Source: Halomonas elongata (GTDB lineage Bacteria; Pseudomonadota; Gammaproteobacteria; Pseudomonadales; Halomonadaceae). From it: a stretch of DNA of 64,000 bases. Below the pieces are notes generated by a model. That model searched no databases and had not been told where the DNA came from. It saw only the letters and a list, made by a program, of their open reading frames with translations. The translations under genes and the position numbers were made by a program. Where the stretch lies: contig NZ_JAJQTQ010000018.1 of the NCBI RefSeq assembly GCF_029081005.1, positions 1 to 64,000 of the forward strand, in the 5' to 3' direction. The first letter of the stretch is position 1. Each line of letters begins with the position of its first letter. This document shows, one piece after another, positions 52,165 to 61,343 of this stretch.

Positions 52165-53391
52165 ATGCCCCATGCCCATCGCGGCGATGATGCCAAGCCG
52201 CAACGTTGGCGCTGGTCAGGACAGGATGCCGATGGACGACGCGTCACCGGCGAGACCATCGCCACACGTCGCGAAGACGTCGTACAACGACTCGTCGAAC
52301 AACGTATCCTCGTGCGTCGTATCCAGCGCAAGCGAGGCTTCGGTACGGGGGCGGGGCGTATCGGCGCCCGGGACATCACGCTTTTCGCACGCCAGATGGC
52401 CACCCTGCTTCGTGCCGGCATTCCCGTGCTGCAAGGCTTGGAGGTTGTCGCCCATGGAGTCGAGAAGCCCGCCATGCGGCTTCTGGTCGAGGCCCTGAGC
52501 AAGGAGGTGAACGAGGGGACGAGCGTGGCGGAAGCCTTGGGCCGTCATCCTCGACATTTCGGCGGGCTCTTCATTCACCTGGTGGCGGCGGGTGAGCAAG
52601 CCGGCACGCTCGAGCGCATGCTCGATCGCGTGGCGACCCACAAGGAAAAGGTGGAACGGCTTCAGGCACGCGTCCGCAAGGCACTCTGGTATCCGGCCGT
52701 CGTGCTCGTCACCGGGGTGGCCATCGCCTCGCTGCTGTTGATCAAGGTAGTGCCTCGCTTCGAGGGCCTGTTCCGGGATTTCGGCGCCGAACTGCCGGCA
52801 TTGACGCGCCTGACCCTGGCGCTTTCCCAGGCCGTTCAGCACTACTGGATTTGGGGACTCGCGTTCGCGATCGGCCTGCCCCTGCTGGTGCATGCCGGCC
52901 AGCGACGTTCGTCGGCTTTCGCCGCTCGCCTGCATGCGCTGGCCCTGAGCATGCCGGTGCTCGGCGACATTCTCGACAAGTCGTGCGTGGCCCGCTACTG
53001 CCGGACCCTGGCGACCACCTTCGCCGCCGGCGTTCCCCTGGCGGAGGGCCTGGACAGTGCCGCCGGCGCCACCGGGAACCGAGCCTTCAGCGCGGCCATC
53101 GGGCGCATCCGGCGTGATGTGCTCGATGGTCAGCCCCTGCACATCGCCATGCGCCAGACTCGACGCTTTCCGACACTGGCGATCCAGATGGTCGCCATCG
53201 GCGAGGAATCAGGGACCCTGGATCAGATGCTAGAGCGCATCGCCGACCATTACGAGCAAGCGGTCGATGACCGCGTCGATGTTCTGACGTCACTGCTCGA
53301 ACCCGCCGTCATCGTGATCCTCGGGGTCATGGTCGGCGGCCTGGTGGTGGCGATGTATCTGCCCATCTTTGCGCTCGGAGGCGCCGTCTAG
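52165..53391 (+). CDS. pilC: Type IV pilus inner-membrane platform protein
   Basis: A 408-aa GspF/PilC protein with two T2SSF domains (about residues 70-190 and 275-395) and three membrane helices. FARQMATLLRAGIPVLQGLE and its repeat CRTLATTFAAGVPLAEGLD are the paired signatures; ending MVGGLVVAMYLPIFALG is typical. A TGGGAGGTAACG site fixes the start. The prepilin peptidase gene pilD, usually next, is absent: the following gene is convergent, only 3 nt away. Confidence 0.95.
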   Translation: MPHAHRGDDAKPQRWRWSGQDADGRRVTGETIATRREDVVQRLVEQRILVRRIQRKRGFGTGAGRIGARDITLFARQMATLLRAGIPVLQGLEVVAHGVEKPAMRLLVEALSKEVNEGTSVAEALGRHPRHFGGLFIHLVAAGEQAGTLERMLDRVATHKEKVERLQARVRKALWYPAVVLVTGVAIASLLLIKVVPRFEGLFRDFGAELPALTRLTLALSQAVQHYWIWGLAFAIGLPLLVHAGQRRSSAFAARLHALALSMPVLGDILDKSCVARYCRTLATTFAAGVPLAEGLDSAAGATGNRAFSAAIGRIRRDVLDGQPLHIAMRQTRRFPTLAIQMVAIGEESGTLDQMLERIADHYEQAVDDRVDVLTSLLEPAVIVILGVMVGGLVVAMYLPIFALGGAV

Positions 53392-53394
53392 GTA

Positions 53395-53910
53395 TCAATG
53401 CAGCCAGACGGGGGTACCGGGCACCGCCAGGGCGAAGACGTCCAGCAGGTCCGGGTCACGCAGGCGAACACAACCGTGCGAGGCTGGCACCCCCATCGGC
53501 TGGTCATCGGGCGTTCCATGCAGATAGATGTAGCGTCGCTGGGAATCGACTTCGCCGCCCCGGTTACGCCCCCGTTCGAGCCCGCACAGCCACAGGATGC
53601 GCGTGAGAATCCAGTCCCGCTCGGGATGCCTGGCAGCCAGTCCGGCGTCAAACACCTCGCCGGTCGGTCGGCGGCCGCGATAGACGGTTCCGGCAGGACG
53701 GCCCTCCCCGATGGCGGCACGCACATAATGCCAGCCCAGCGGCGTGCAGCCACTGCCATTGGCCTCGCCGGTGCCGGCCGCCCCCGTGGAGACCTCGCAG
53801 GACCAGCGAGCCTCTCGGCCCTCCCGAATCACCAGCCGCTGCTGCGCCACGTCGATCTCGACCCAGATACCATCCTCCGGGGGCAAGGCCTCCAGGCGGG
53901 GGGTGCGCAT
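53395..53910 (-). CDS. L,D-transpeptidase (YkuD) domain protein
   Basis: A 171-aa YkuD-fold protein. The active-site motif is IYLHGTPDDQPMGVPASHGC, continued by VRLRDPDL, with the nucleophile Cys and upstream His both present. Such enzymes form 3-3 peptidoglycan crosslinks or attach proteins to peptidoglycan in the periplasm. No signal peptide or anchor is seen in MRTPRLEALPPEDGIWVEID, which is unusual. Its start overlaps the psrA stop by 1 nt (TGATG type), so it is translated with the upstream regulator gene. Confidence 0.87.
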   Translation of the reverse strand: MRTPRLEALPPEDGIWVEIDVAQQRLVIREGREARWSCEVSTGAAGTGEANGSGCTPLGWHYVRAAIGEGRPAGTVYRGRRPTGEVFDAGLAARHPERDWILTRILWLCGLERGRNRGGEVDSQRRYIYLHGTPDDQPMGVPASHGCVRLRDPDLLDVFALAVPGTPVWLH

Positions 53911-54575
53911 CAGCTCGCCTCCTGTACCGGCGGTTCGGGCAACGGTGCCTGCATCGCCGACACCACCACGGGACGCAGACGACGGACCAGGTCGCGCACC
54001 GTGACATGCTCGTCGTAATCCTGCTCGGCAATGTCGCGCAGCGCATCCAGTCCCGAGAGCGTGAAGATCACCGTGCCGAGCACGAAGTGCAGACGCCAGA
54101 AACGCTCGGCGTCGGGCAGTTCCGGCGTCGCCCGCCGCACCAGCTCGGTAAAGCGAGTGAAGACGCTGCCGTACTCGTCCTGGATATAGCGACGTAGATG
54201 CCCCTGAGCCTGGCTGTAGGCCAGCCCAAGCAGGCGCATGAACACCTTCAGGCTGTTACGCTCCGCCGGCACTTCGAGCACGGTTCGCGCCATGGTTTCG
54301 AGCAGTTCTTCCAGGGGAATGTCGCTGCCATCCTGACGATGCTTGGCCTCCAATTCATCCAGGGCGGCGTGGAACCGCGTGGTGAACGGGTCCAGATAGC
54401 GCGAGAAGACGGCCTGGATCAACGATTTCTTGGAACCGAAGTGATAGTTCACCGCGGCCAGGTTGACCTTGGCCTTGCTGGTGATGTTGCGCAGCGACGT
54501 CTCGGCGAACCCTCGCTCGGCGAACAGCACTTCGGCGGTGTCCAGAATGCGCGTGACGGTGTCGGGCTGGGCCAT
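53910..54575 (-). CDS. psrA: TetR-family regulator, PsrA-type
   Basis: A 221-aa TetR regulator closely resembling Pseudomonas PsrA, including RGFAETSLRNITSKAKVNLA, then AVNYHFGSKKSLIQAVFSRY, and FMRLLGLAYSQAQGHLRRYI. PsrA senses long-chain fatty acids and controls beta-oxidation and rpoS. Its place next to lexA is the same as in Pseudomonas. The ATG at 54573-54575 starts the family-typical MAQPDTVTRILD. A PsrA-type operator lies 19 nt upstream, which indicates autoregulation. Confidence 0.9.
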   Translation of the reverse strand: MAQPDTVTRILDTAEVLFAERGFAETSLRNITSKAKVNLAAVNYHFGSKKSLIQAVFSRYLDPFTTRFHAALDELEAKHRQDGSDIPLEELLETMARTVLEVPAERNSLKVFMRLLGLAYSQAQGHLRRYIQDEYGSVFTRFTELVRRATPELPDAERFWRLHFVLGTVIFTLSGLDALRDIAEQDYDEHVTVRDLVRRLRPVVVSAMQAPLPEPPVQEAS

Positions 54576-54593
54576 GAATCGGGTCCAAGGTTG

Positions 54594-54607
54594 GAAACAA
54601 TTGTTTG
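54594..54607. promoter_or_regulatory. PsrA-type operator
   Basis: GAAAC-AATT-GTTTG fits the published PsrA consensus (G/C)AAAC-N2-4-GTTT(G/C). It lies just upstream of the psrA start codon in the divergent psrA/lexA region. Confidence 0.7.
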
Positions 54608-54736
54608 AATGTGGTTCGAGTGTACGACAGGGCATACAGCGCCTCAATGTTACCAATCAACTACTGTTTAAAACGAGGAAACGGAAAGGACGCGCTGGCC
54701 GACCAGCGATCCGTTTTTACTGGATGGATTGCCATG

Positions 54737-54752
54737 CTGTATACTTGACCAA
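54737..54752 (+). promoter_or_regulatory. Possible degenerate SOS box before lexA
   Basis: CTGTATACTTGACCAA has the left half-site CTGT and an AT-rich spacer start of the gammaproteobacterial LexA consensus (CTGT-N8-ACAG), but the right half matches at only two of four bases. It lies 114 nt before the lexA start. It is offered as a weak candidate only. Confidence 0.3.
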
Positions 54753-54865
54753 TAGTGTGGTGATCGGATCTGGCTCTGCCAGCAAGATGCTCGGGCTCGT
54801 CGAGGTTTCAGATAGCGCCAGGCTCACCGATCCGTCCATTGACAGGTTCTCGACCCGGAGGTCGC

Positions 54866-55528
54866 ATGACTCGCTCCCTCACGCCCCGCCAGCAGAACGT
54901 CTTCGATTTCATCGTCAAGACGATGAACGAGCTGGGCTATCCCCCGACCCGGGCCGAAATCTCCCGCGCGCTCGGCTTTCGCTCACCCAATGCCGCCGAG
55001 GAGCACCTGCGCGCCCTGGAACGCAAGGGCGTGATTCGGGTCATTCGCGGTACATCACGCGGCATCCGTCTTCCGGCCCAGGAGACCGAAGCCTCGTCCG
55101 GTGCTTCTCCCTCGGACGGCGCTCCCTCCCAGGGACTGCCGATCATCGGCGAAGTGGCGGCCGGCAGCCCGATCCTCGCCACCGAGCACATCGATCGCTA
55201 TTGCCCGCTACCCCCCGAATACTTCACCCCCCGCGCCGACTACCTGCTGCGGGTTCGCGGCCTTTCCATGCAGAACATCGGTATTCTCGAGGGCGACCTG
55301 CTGGCCGTGCATCGCACCGAACGCATCCGTGACGGGCAGATCGTGGTGGCGCGTCTCGAGGATGAGGTCACCGTCAAACGCTTCCATCGCCAGGGTCATC
55401 GGGTGGTTCTGGAAGCCGAGAATCCCGATTTCGCGCCCATCGAGGTCGACCTGCGCCATCAGGAGCTGGAGATCGAGGGTATCGGCGTGGGCGTCATTCG
55501 CGGTGGCAATGGCCAGGCCCTGGCCTGA
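54866..55528 (+). CDS. lexA: LexA repressor
   Basis: A 220-aa SOS repressor. The N-terminal winged helix is [20 protein letters not shown]. The self-cleavage site is Ala-Gly in GEVAAGSPI, and the catalytic Ser ([10 protein letters not shown]) and Lys ([10 protein letters not shown]) are present. On RecA filament binding it cleaves itself and de-represses DNA-repair genes. A CGGAGGTCGC site places the start at 54866. dinB follows after 30 nt, so the polymerase is probably in the same SOS operon. Confidence 0.96.
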   Translation: MTRSLTPRQQNVFDFIVKTMNELGYPPTRAEISRALGFRSPNAAEEHLRALERKGVIRVIRGTSRGIRLPAQETEASSGASPSDGAPSQGLPIIGEVAAGSPILATEHIDRYCPLPPEYFTPRADYLLRVRGLSMQNIGILEGDLLAVHRTERIRDGQIVVARLEDEVTVKRFHRQGHRVVLEAENPDFAPIEVDLRHQELEIEGIGVGVIRGGNGQALA

Positions 55529-55558
55529 CGCCCGCGGCTGCAAGGTACGGAGACGGCC

Positions 55559-56605
55559 GTGCGCAAGATCCTGCATGCCGATTGTGACTGCTTCTATGCT
55601 GCCGTCGAGATGCGCGACGATCCGTCGTTGCGCGACATTCCCCTGGCCATCGGGGGATCACGCGAGCGGCGTGGCGTGATCGCCACCTGCAACTATCCGG
55701 CCCGGACCTATGGTATCCACTCGGCCATGCCCACCGCCCGGGCACTGCGGCTCTGCCCCCACCTGACCCTGCTGCCCGGTGATTTCGACAAGTACCGCGC
55801 GGTATCCCGGGACCTTCAGGGCATCTTTCACGAGTTGACACCGCTGGTCGAACCCCTGTCGCTCGATGAAGCCTTCCTGGACGTCACCGACGTCGAGGAT
55901 TTTCAGGGCAGCGCCACCTGGATGGCCCAGTGGCTCAAGCAGGAATGCCTGACCCGAACCGGCATCACCGTTTCAGTAGGCGCCGCACCGGCGAAATTCC
56001 TGGCCAAGATCGCCAGCGACTGGGAGAAGCCCGACGGGCTCACGGTGATTCCCCCGGAGCAGGTCGACGCCTTCGTCGCCTCGCTACCGGTGAACAAGTT
56101 GCATGGCGTGGGGCCCGCCACCGCGGCACGATTGGATACCCTGGGTATCGCTACCTGCTCCGACCTGAGACGCCAACCCTTCGAGCGATTGATCGACGAA
56201 TTCGGCAAATTCGGGAGGCGACTGTTCGAACTGTCGCGCGGCATCGACGAACGTCCGGTGCGCACCGAACGCGAGCGCAAGTCGATCAGTGTCGAGACGA
56301 CCTTCGAGCAGGACCTTCCCGATCTGGACAGCGCCCAGCGAGCATTGGCCCCTTTGTGCGAACGCTTGGCGGAACGGATCGCCCGACACGGCCAGCCGCC
56401 TCTTGCCGGGCTGTTCGTCAAGGTGCGCTTCGACGACTTCAGCCTTACCACCCTGGAGAGTCGGGGCCTTCCCGCCGCTCCCGAGAGTTTCTCGCAGTTG
56501 CTCGAACAGGCCTGGTCACGTGCCCACCGTCCCGTGAGACTACTCGGCGTGGGGGCACGCCTGGTTTCCGAAGAAGCGCGACTGCAGCTCCCCCTCCCGC
56601 TGTAA
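55559..56605 (+). CDS. dinB: DNA polymerase IV
   Basis: A 348-aa Y-family translesion polymerase. The first catalytic acid is in KILHADCDCFYAAVEMR and the second set in PLSLDEAFLDVTDV. The helix-hairpin-helix region LHGVGPATAARLDTLGI and the little-finger domain (KSISVETTFEQDL onward) follow. The start is GTG with GGAG 7 nt upstream. Position after lexA implies SOS control. It copies past damaged bases at the cost of errors. Confidence 0.95.
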   Translation: MRKILHADCDCFYAAVEMRDDPSLRDIPLAIGGSRERRGVIATCNYPARTYGIHSAMPTARALRLCPHLTLLPGDFDKYRAVSRDLQGIFHELTPLVEPLSLDEAFLDVTDVEDFQGSATWMAQWLKQECLTRTGITVSVGAAPAKFLAKIASDWEKPDGLTVIPPEQVDAFVASLPVNKLHGVGPATAARLDTLGIATCSDLRRQPFERLIDEFGKFGRRLFELSRGIDERPVRTERERKSISVETTFEQDLPDLDSAQRALAPLCERLAERIARHGQPPLAGLFVKVRFDDFSLTTLESRGLPAAPESFSQLLEQAWSRAHRPVRLLGVGARLVSEEARLQLPLPL

Positions 56606-56617
56606 TCGATCCTGTCG

Positions 56618-57472
56618 TCAGGCGAAGACCACCGTCTTGTTACCGTGCAACAAGACCCGATCCTCCAGGTGCCAGCGCACCCCTCGCGCCAACACCGCCT
56701 TCTCGACATCACGGCCGAAACGTACCAGGTCATTGGGGGTATGGCAGTGGCTGACCCGGTGAATATCCTGCTCGATGATGGGGCCGGCATCCAATTCTTC
56801 GGTCACATAGTGACAGGTGGCACCGATCAATTTCACTCCCCGCCGATACGCCTGATGATAGGGCTTGGCACCGGCGAAGGACGGCAGGAAGCTGTGATGG
56901 ATATTGAGCACGCGGCCGGCATAGCGCTGGCAGAGTCCCGGCGGCAGAATCTGCATGTAGCGCGCCAGCACCACGCAATCGGCGCCCGCCGACTCGACGA
57001 GGCGTTCGATCTCGTCAAACGCCGGCGCCTTGTCGTCGGCCGGCACCGGCACATGATGGTAGGGAATCTCATGCCACTCCACCAGGCTGCGCAGATCGTC
57101 GTGATTGGAAATCACCGCCGCGATATCGCAGTCGAGTTCGTCAGCGGTCCAGCGATAGAGCAGATCCACCAGGCAATGACTCTCCCGGGACACCAGCAGC
57201 ACCACACGGCGACGCTTCCGGGTATCGGTGAGCGCCCATTGCATGTCGAATTCCCGGGCGATGGGCTCGAAGGCCTCGCGCAGGGCATCCGGTGACATGC
57301 CGACGGAATCCGCCAGGATCTCGTAGCGCATGAAAAAGCGCCCGGACTCGAGATCGGAATGCTGGCTGGCCTCGGTGATGGAACCGCCATGTCCGGTGAT
57401 GAAGCTGGAAACACGGGCCACGATTCCGAGGCGATCAGGGCAGGAAATCACCAGACGATAGTAATGTGACAT
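56618..57472 (-). CDS. purU: Formyltetrahydrofolate deformylase
   Basis: A 284-aa enzyme that hydrolyses 10-formyl-THF to THF and formate, supplying formate for PurT and balancing one-carbon units. The N-terminal ACT domain (about residues 5-80) precedes the formyltransferase-like domain. The active-site Asn-His-Asp set appears in RVLNIHHSFLPSFAGAKPY and YVTEELDAGPIIEQD. MSHYYRLVISCPDRLGIVAR is the typical N-terminus. It converges on dinB with 12 nt between stops. Confidence 0.95.
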   Translation of the reverse strand: MSHYYRLVISCPDRLGIVARVSSFITGHGGSITEASQHSDLESGRFFMRYEILADSVGMSPDALREAFEPIAREFDMQWALTDTRKRRRVVLLVSRESHCLVDLLYRWTADELDCDIAAVISNHDDLRSLVEWHEIPYHHVPVPADDKAPAFDEIERLVESAGADCVVLARYMQILPPGLCQRYAGRVLNIHHSFLPSFAGAKPYHQAYRRGVKLIGATCHYVTEELDAGPIIEQDIHRVSHCHTPNDLVRFGRDVEKAVLARGVRWHLEDRVLLHGNKTVVFA

Positions 57473-57616
57473 CGCAAAAGCATTCCATTGGGATAACGGC
57501 AAAGGACGGCATTGTAGCGAAATCCAGCGAACACCACACGGTACGCAACGGCGCATTGTGGGGTATGGTGGCGATCCCGTATAGTGAATATCACACTCTC
57601 TACCCAGCCCCTCTCG

Positions 57617-59287
57617 ATGCCCCAGCCTCGCGTCCAGATCCGCTCCCGCCGCCGCGCACCGCTTCATCTTCTCCCGCTGGGCGGCTGTGGCGAGATCGGG
57701 ATGAATCTCACGCTGTATGAGCACCGGGACCGCTGGATCGCGGTGGACTGCGGCATGATGATTCGCCAGGACTTGCCGGGCGGTCCCCTGCAAGTGCCTG
57801 ACCTGTCTCCCCTCGACGCCCTGGGCATCGCGCCTGAGGCCCTGGTCATCACCCATGGCCACGAGGACCATATCGGCGCCGCCGCCTGGCTATGGCCGCA
57901 ATGGGGCTGCCCGATCCATGCCACCCCACTCGCCGCCGGACTGCTGCGCGGCAAGTTCGCGGAACGCGGCCTGCGCTCCGACGCCATTCACGTCATCGAG
58001 CCCGGGGAAGCGATCGAGATCGGCCACTTCACGCTGCGCTACCTGCCCTTGACGCACTCGATACCGGAGAGCTGCGCGCTGCTGGTACAGGCAGGCGAAC
58101 GCCGCATCCTGCACACTGGTGACTGGAAGCTCGATCCTGCCCCCTTGCTCGGCGCTCCCATCGATGCCGACACCTACCGTGCCATTGCGCCGGTGGACCT
58201 GGTCGTCGGTGATTCCACCTGTGCTCCGGAGCCGGGACATTCGCGTAGCGAGAGTGAAGTGGCCGAGGCTCTTGCAGAGGCCATCGCCTCGCTCTCCGGG
58301 CGCGTCGTGGTCAGCTGTTTCGCCAGCAATCTCGACCGAGTCCTGGCGATCGGCCGCGCGGCCGATCGTTGCGGGAGACGAGTAAGCCTGATGGGACGCT
58401 CCATGGAACGCATGGTGCGGATCGCCCAGGGGCTCGGCTATCTGGAAGACTTTCCCGCCCTGGTTCCGGTACAGGATCTGGGTTACCTGCCCGCCGAGGA
58501 AGTATTGGTGATCGCCACCGGCAGCCAGGGCGAACCTCGAGCGGCCCTGTCGCGCCTGGCGGCGGGGCGTCATCCGCATTTCGAGCTGGCGGCGGGTGAC
58601 AGCGTGATCTTTTCGGCCCGCGCCATCCCCGGCAATGAACGCCTCATCGAGCGCCTGAAACATGCCCTGCGACTGACCGGCGTCACCCTGCTGGACGACA
58701 CTCACCAACCGGCACTGCATGCGTCGGGCCATCCTTATCAGGATGAGCTCCGCACCTTCTACGACTGGATTTCACCGCGACGTCTGTTACCGGTTCATGG
58801 CGAGGTTCGTCATCAGCAAGCCCACCAGGCACTTGCACGCGAGATGTCGATCGAGGCACCGCTGACACCGCGCAATGGAGATCTGATTCGACTGGACGAT
58901 CAAGGCCTTCACCTCGAGCGACATCATCGGCTGACGCCACGCATCATCGATCAGGACAGGATCGCCCCGGTCGCGGGGGCGGGAGGCGAGTCCGACGCGC
59001 GGCATGGCCAGTTGTTCCTGGCGATTTCCGTCGCCGTCACCGAACAGGGATGGACACGCATCGGGCGCCTCATGCTGGACGACAGTCACGCCAGTCCACT
59101 CGACGAGACGGCCTTGGCCGACCGACTCGACGAATGTCTGGACGACGCCCGCGGGGATTCCCTGGCGGAATTGCGAGCAACCCTCTACCCCGACTTGATG
59201 GCCTGGCTATCCGACCATCTCCACCGCGTACCCGATGTACACCTGCAGCTCTTCGCCGTGGAGACTCAGGCCGCGGTAGGCAAGTAG
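57617..59287 (+). CDS. RNase J-like metallo-beta-lactamase hydrolase
   Basis: A 556-aa RNase J-family protein. The zinc motif is ITHGHEDHIGAAAWL, and LPLTHSIPESCALLV, HTGDWKLDP and VPVHGEVRHQQAH supply further ligands, with the beta-CASP insert between (about 200-340). Family members are 5'-3' exoribonucleases and endoribonucleases; in gammaproteobacteria the role is less clear. The ATG at 57617 is chosen because upstream codons (from a GTG at 57584) are not conserved-looking; neither has a good ribosome site. It is divergent from purU. Confidence 0.85.
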   Translation: MPQPRVQIRSRRRAPLHLLPLGGCGEIGMNLTLYEHRDRWIAVDCGMMIRQDLPGGPLQVPDLSPLDALGIAPEALVITHGHEDHIGAAAWLWPQWGCPIHATPLAAGLLRGKFAERGLRSDAIHVIEPGEAIEIGHFTLRYLPLTHSIPESCALLVQAGERRILHTGDWKLDPAPLLGAPIDADTYRAIAPVDLVVGDSTCAPEPGHSRSESEVAEALAEAIASLSGRVVVSCFASNLDRVLAIGRAADRCGRRVSLMGRSMERMVRIAQGLGYLEDFPALVPVQDLGYLPAEEVLVIATGSQGEPRAALSRLAAGRHPHFELAAGDSVIFSARAIPGNERLIERLKHALRLTGVTLLDDTHQPALHASGHPYQDELRTFYDWISPRRLLPVHGEVRHQQAHQALAREMSIEAPLTPRNGDLIRLDDQGLHLERHHRLTPRIIDQDRIAPVAGAGGESDARHGQLFLAISVAVTEQGWTRIGRLMLDDSHASPLDETALADRLDECLDDARGDSLAELRATLYPDLMAWLSDHLHRVPDVHLQLFAVETQAAVGK

Positions 59288-59353
59288 CGCATCATCCAAC
59301 AGAGACGATGTCCGACAGACAGATTTGGCGCATGACGTCGTCTGCCTCGTCCA

Positions 59354-59653
59354 TCACGCCTTGTCGGCATCCTTGGCGTTCTTCGGTGGACGCCCACGCT
59401 TGCGCTTCGGCTGATCGGGCACCAGGTCATCGATGGAAAGGCCGGCCTCATTGATCTGCTCACGAATTTCCGCAAGCTTGCGCGCCTTTTGCGCCTCGTC
59501 TTCCTGGCGGCGCTTTTCCTCGTCGTTCTTCTGCTCGATAACCTCGCCGATCACCTCAGCCAGTTTATTCAGTTGTTCCATGCTCAACTGGCGAGCCGCC
59601 GCGCGTGCCACATTCTTGTTTCGAGCGATTCGCTCCAGGGTCTGATTGGACAT
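59354..59653 (-). CDS. H-NS-like nucleoid protein
   Basis: A 99-aa protein with the layout of H-NS/MvaT-type silencers: an N-terminal helical and coiled-coil oligomerisation region (about residues 10-70, RAAARQLSMEQLNKLAEVIG) and a C-terminal AT-hook-like DNA-binding motif in KRKRGRPPKN. Such proteins bind AT-rich, often foreign, DNA and repress it. A GGAGGGGGTA site sets the start at 59653. It could silence the AT-rich island in this window, which is inference. Confidence 0.8.
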   Translation of the reverse strand: MSNQTLERIARNKNVARAAARQLSMEQLNKLAEVIGEVIEQKNDEEKRRQEDEAQKARKLAEIREQINEAGLSIDDLVPDQPKRKRGRPPKNAKDADKA

Positions 59654-59894
59654 TACCCCCTCCATGACGAGTTTTGACGTGCAGGAAAAATACTGAACGG
59701 ATCATTCCGGGAACTCCGGCATGCCTGCTCGAGTATCGAGCTTGTACCACACCGGGCCATTCAGTTTTTCCCAAAAGCCGTTCAACCGGCCTAAACAAAA
59801 GTATATTCGTCAATGCGGGTTTGGCAAGAAAAGCCAGGGAAAAATACATCCCTTCCCGATCATATAAGGGAGTCAATCAAACTGACGAAAGAGT

Positions 59895-60887
59895 TCAGCC
59901 ACCCGTCATGTTCATGAATCGAACCACTTGTACATCACCATCGGTGGTGAAGTGATGTCGCTCCGGCTTGAGCGGCATCGCCGCCACGATCGCTTTCTTG
60001 AGCTCATCGATATTGCCGGGATGACGCCGCAGCACGGCCCTGAGATCGACGGAGTGCTCATTACCCAGGCAGAGCAGGAGACGTCCTTCCACCGTGACAC
60101 GTACACGATTGCAGGAAGAGCAGAAATTATGGCTGTGCGGCGATATAAAGCCCACACGGCTATCGCTGTCGGGCATGCGGAAATAACGAGACGGGCCCGG
60201 GGTGGTCTCGGTGGTGGGAATCAAGTCGTACTGTTGCTCGATCAGCGCCTGGACCTCATCGCTCGAGCAATAGGTTTCGTCACGCGAATGATCGGACACA
60301 TCACCGAGCGGCATTTCTTCGATGAAGCTGATATCGACCCCTTCACGACGCGCGAAGTCGACCAGCGAGGTCACTTCGTCATCATTGCGCCCCTTGAGGA
60401 TCACGGCATTGAGCTTGATACGCTCGAAGCCCGCCTCTCGTGCGGCCCGCATGCCATCGATGACCTTGTTGAGGTCGCCGGTCCGCGTCAGTCGCCGAAA
60501 CCGCTCCGGGTCCAGCGAGTCGATGCTGATGTTCAAACGCTGAAGTCCGCCCTCTCGCAGCCGTGATGCATACTTGCCGAGCCCGGCACCATTGGTCGTC
60601 ATGGCGAAGTCATTGAGCCCCGGAAGAGACCCGATATCGCTCACCAGGCGGTCGATATCACGCCTGACAAGGGGCTCGCCGCCGGTCAGGCGAATCTTTT
60701 CCACACCCAGCTCGGTAAAGGCCCTGGCGACCAGACCGAGCTCCTCGAGGGTCAGTACCTGCTCGCGTGGCAGAAACGTCATCTCCTCGCTCATGCAATA
60801 TACACAGCGAAAGTCACAGCGATCCGTGACGGAGATGCGCACGTAGCTTACCCGTCTACCGAAATCGTCGATGAGTTCGTCGGTCAT
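59895..60887 (-). CDS. moaA: GTP 3',8-cyclase (molybdenum cofactor step 1)
   Basis: A 330-aa radical-SAM enzyme. The SAM-type iron-sulfur cluster is bound by CDFRCVYC, the second cluster by [18 protein letters not shown], and the C-terminal Gly-Gly (MTGG) needed for activity is present. It converts GTP to the cyclic intermediate used by MoaC. It overlaps moaE by 4 nt and has a GGGAGG site. It is last in the apparent mobA-mobB-moaCD-moaE-moaA operon. Confidence 0.97.
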   Translation of the reverse strand: MTDELIDDFGRRVSYVRISVTDRCDFRCVYCMSEEMTFLPREQVLTLEELGLVARAFTELGVEKIRLTGGEPLVRRDIDRLVSDIGSLPGLNDFAMTTNGAGLGKYASRLREGGLQRLNISIDSLDPERFRRLTRTGDLNKVIDGMRAAREAGFERIKLNAVILKGRNDDEVTSLVDFARREGVDISFIEEMPLGDVSDHSRDETYCSSDEVQALIEQQYDLIPTTETTPGPSRYFRMPDSDSRVGFISPHSHNFCSSCNRVRVTVEGRLLLCLGNEHSVDLRAVLRRHPGNIDELKKAIVAAMPLKPERHHFTTDGDVQVVRFMNMTGG

Positions 60888-61339
60888 GATGATGCCTCCC
60901 AACGTCGGGCGTCTCGATGATCGGTCTCGCGTTCCGCGACCCAGTAATCACCACTGGCGGTATGCTCCTTTTTCCAGAATGGAGCACGCGTCTTGAGATA
61001 ATCCATGATGAAATCACAGGCCTCGAAGGCCGAGCGCCGATGCGCACTGGCCACCAGCACCAGAACAATGGGATCGCCGGGTTCGAGACGCCCCACACGA
61101 TGCACCAGTCGCACGTCCTGCAAGGACCAGCGTGACTCGGCCTCGGCGACGATGTCGGCCAGTGCCGACTCGGTCATGCCCGGATAATGCTCGAGACTCA
61201 GCGCCTGGACATCGGGACGCTCGTTGAAATCCCGCACCAGCCCCGTGAAGCCGACCACCGCACCGATATCGCGACGCCCGGCCAGCAGGGCCCGCTGTTC
61301 GTCACCCGCATCGAAGGATTCTTGTTGTACGCGGATCAT
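60884..61339 (-). CDS. moaE: Molybdopterin synthase catalytic subunit
   Basis: A 151-aa large subunit of molybdopterin synthase. [34 protein letters not shown], the arginine-rich [15 protein letters not shown] and the lysines of [17 protein letters not shown] are family landmarks of the active site. It takes sulfur from the MoaD thiocarboxylate, here supplied by the MoaD part of the upstream fusion. The gap to moaCD is 4 nt; the 3' end overlaps moaA by 4 nt. Confidence 0.96.
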   Translation of the reverse strand: MIRVQQESFDAGDEQRALLAGRRDIGAVVGFTGLVRDFNERPDVQALSLEHYPGMTESALADIVAEAESRWSLQDVRLVHRVGRLEPGDPIVLVLVASAHRRSAFEACDFIMDYLKTRAPFWKKEHTASGDYWVAERETDHRDARRWEASS

Positions 61340-61343
61340 TCTG

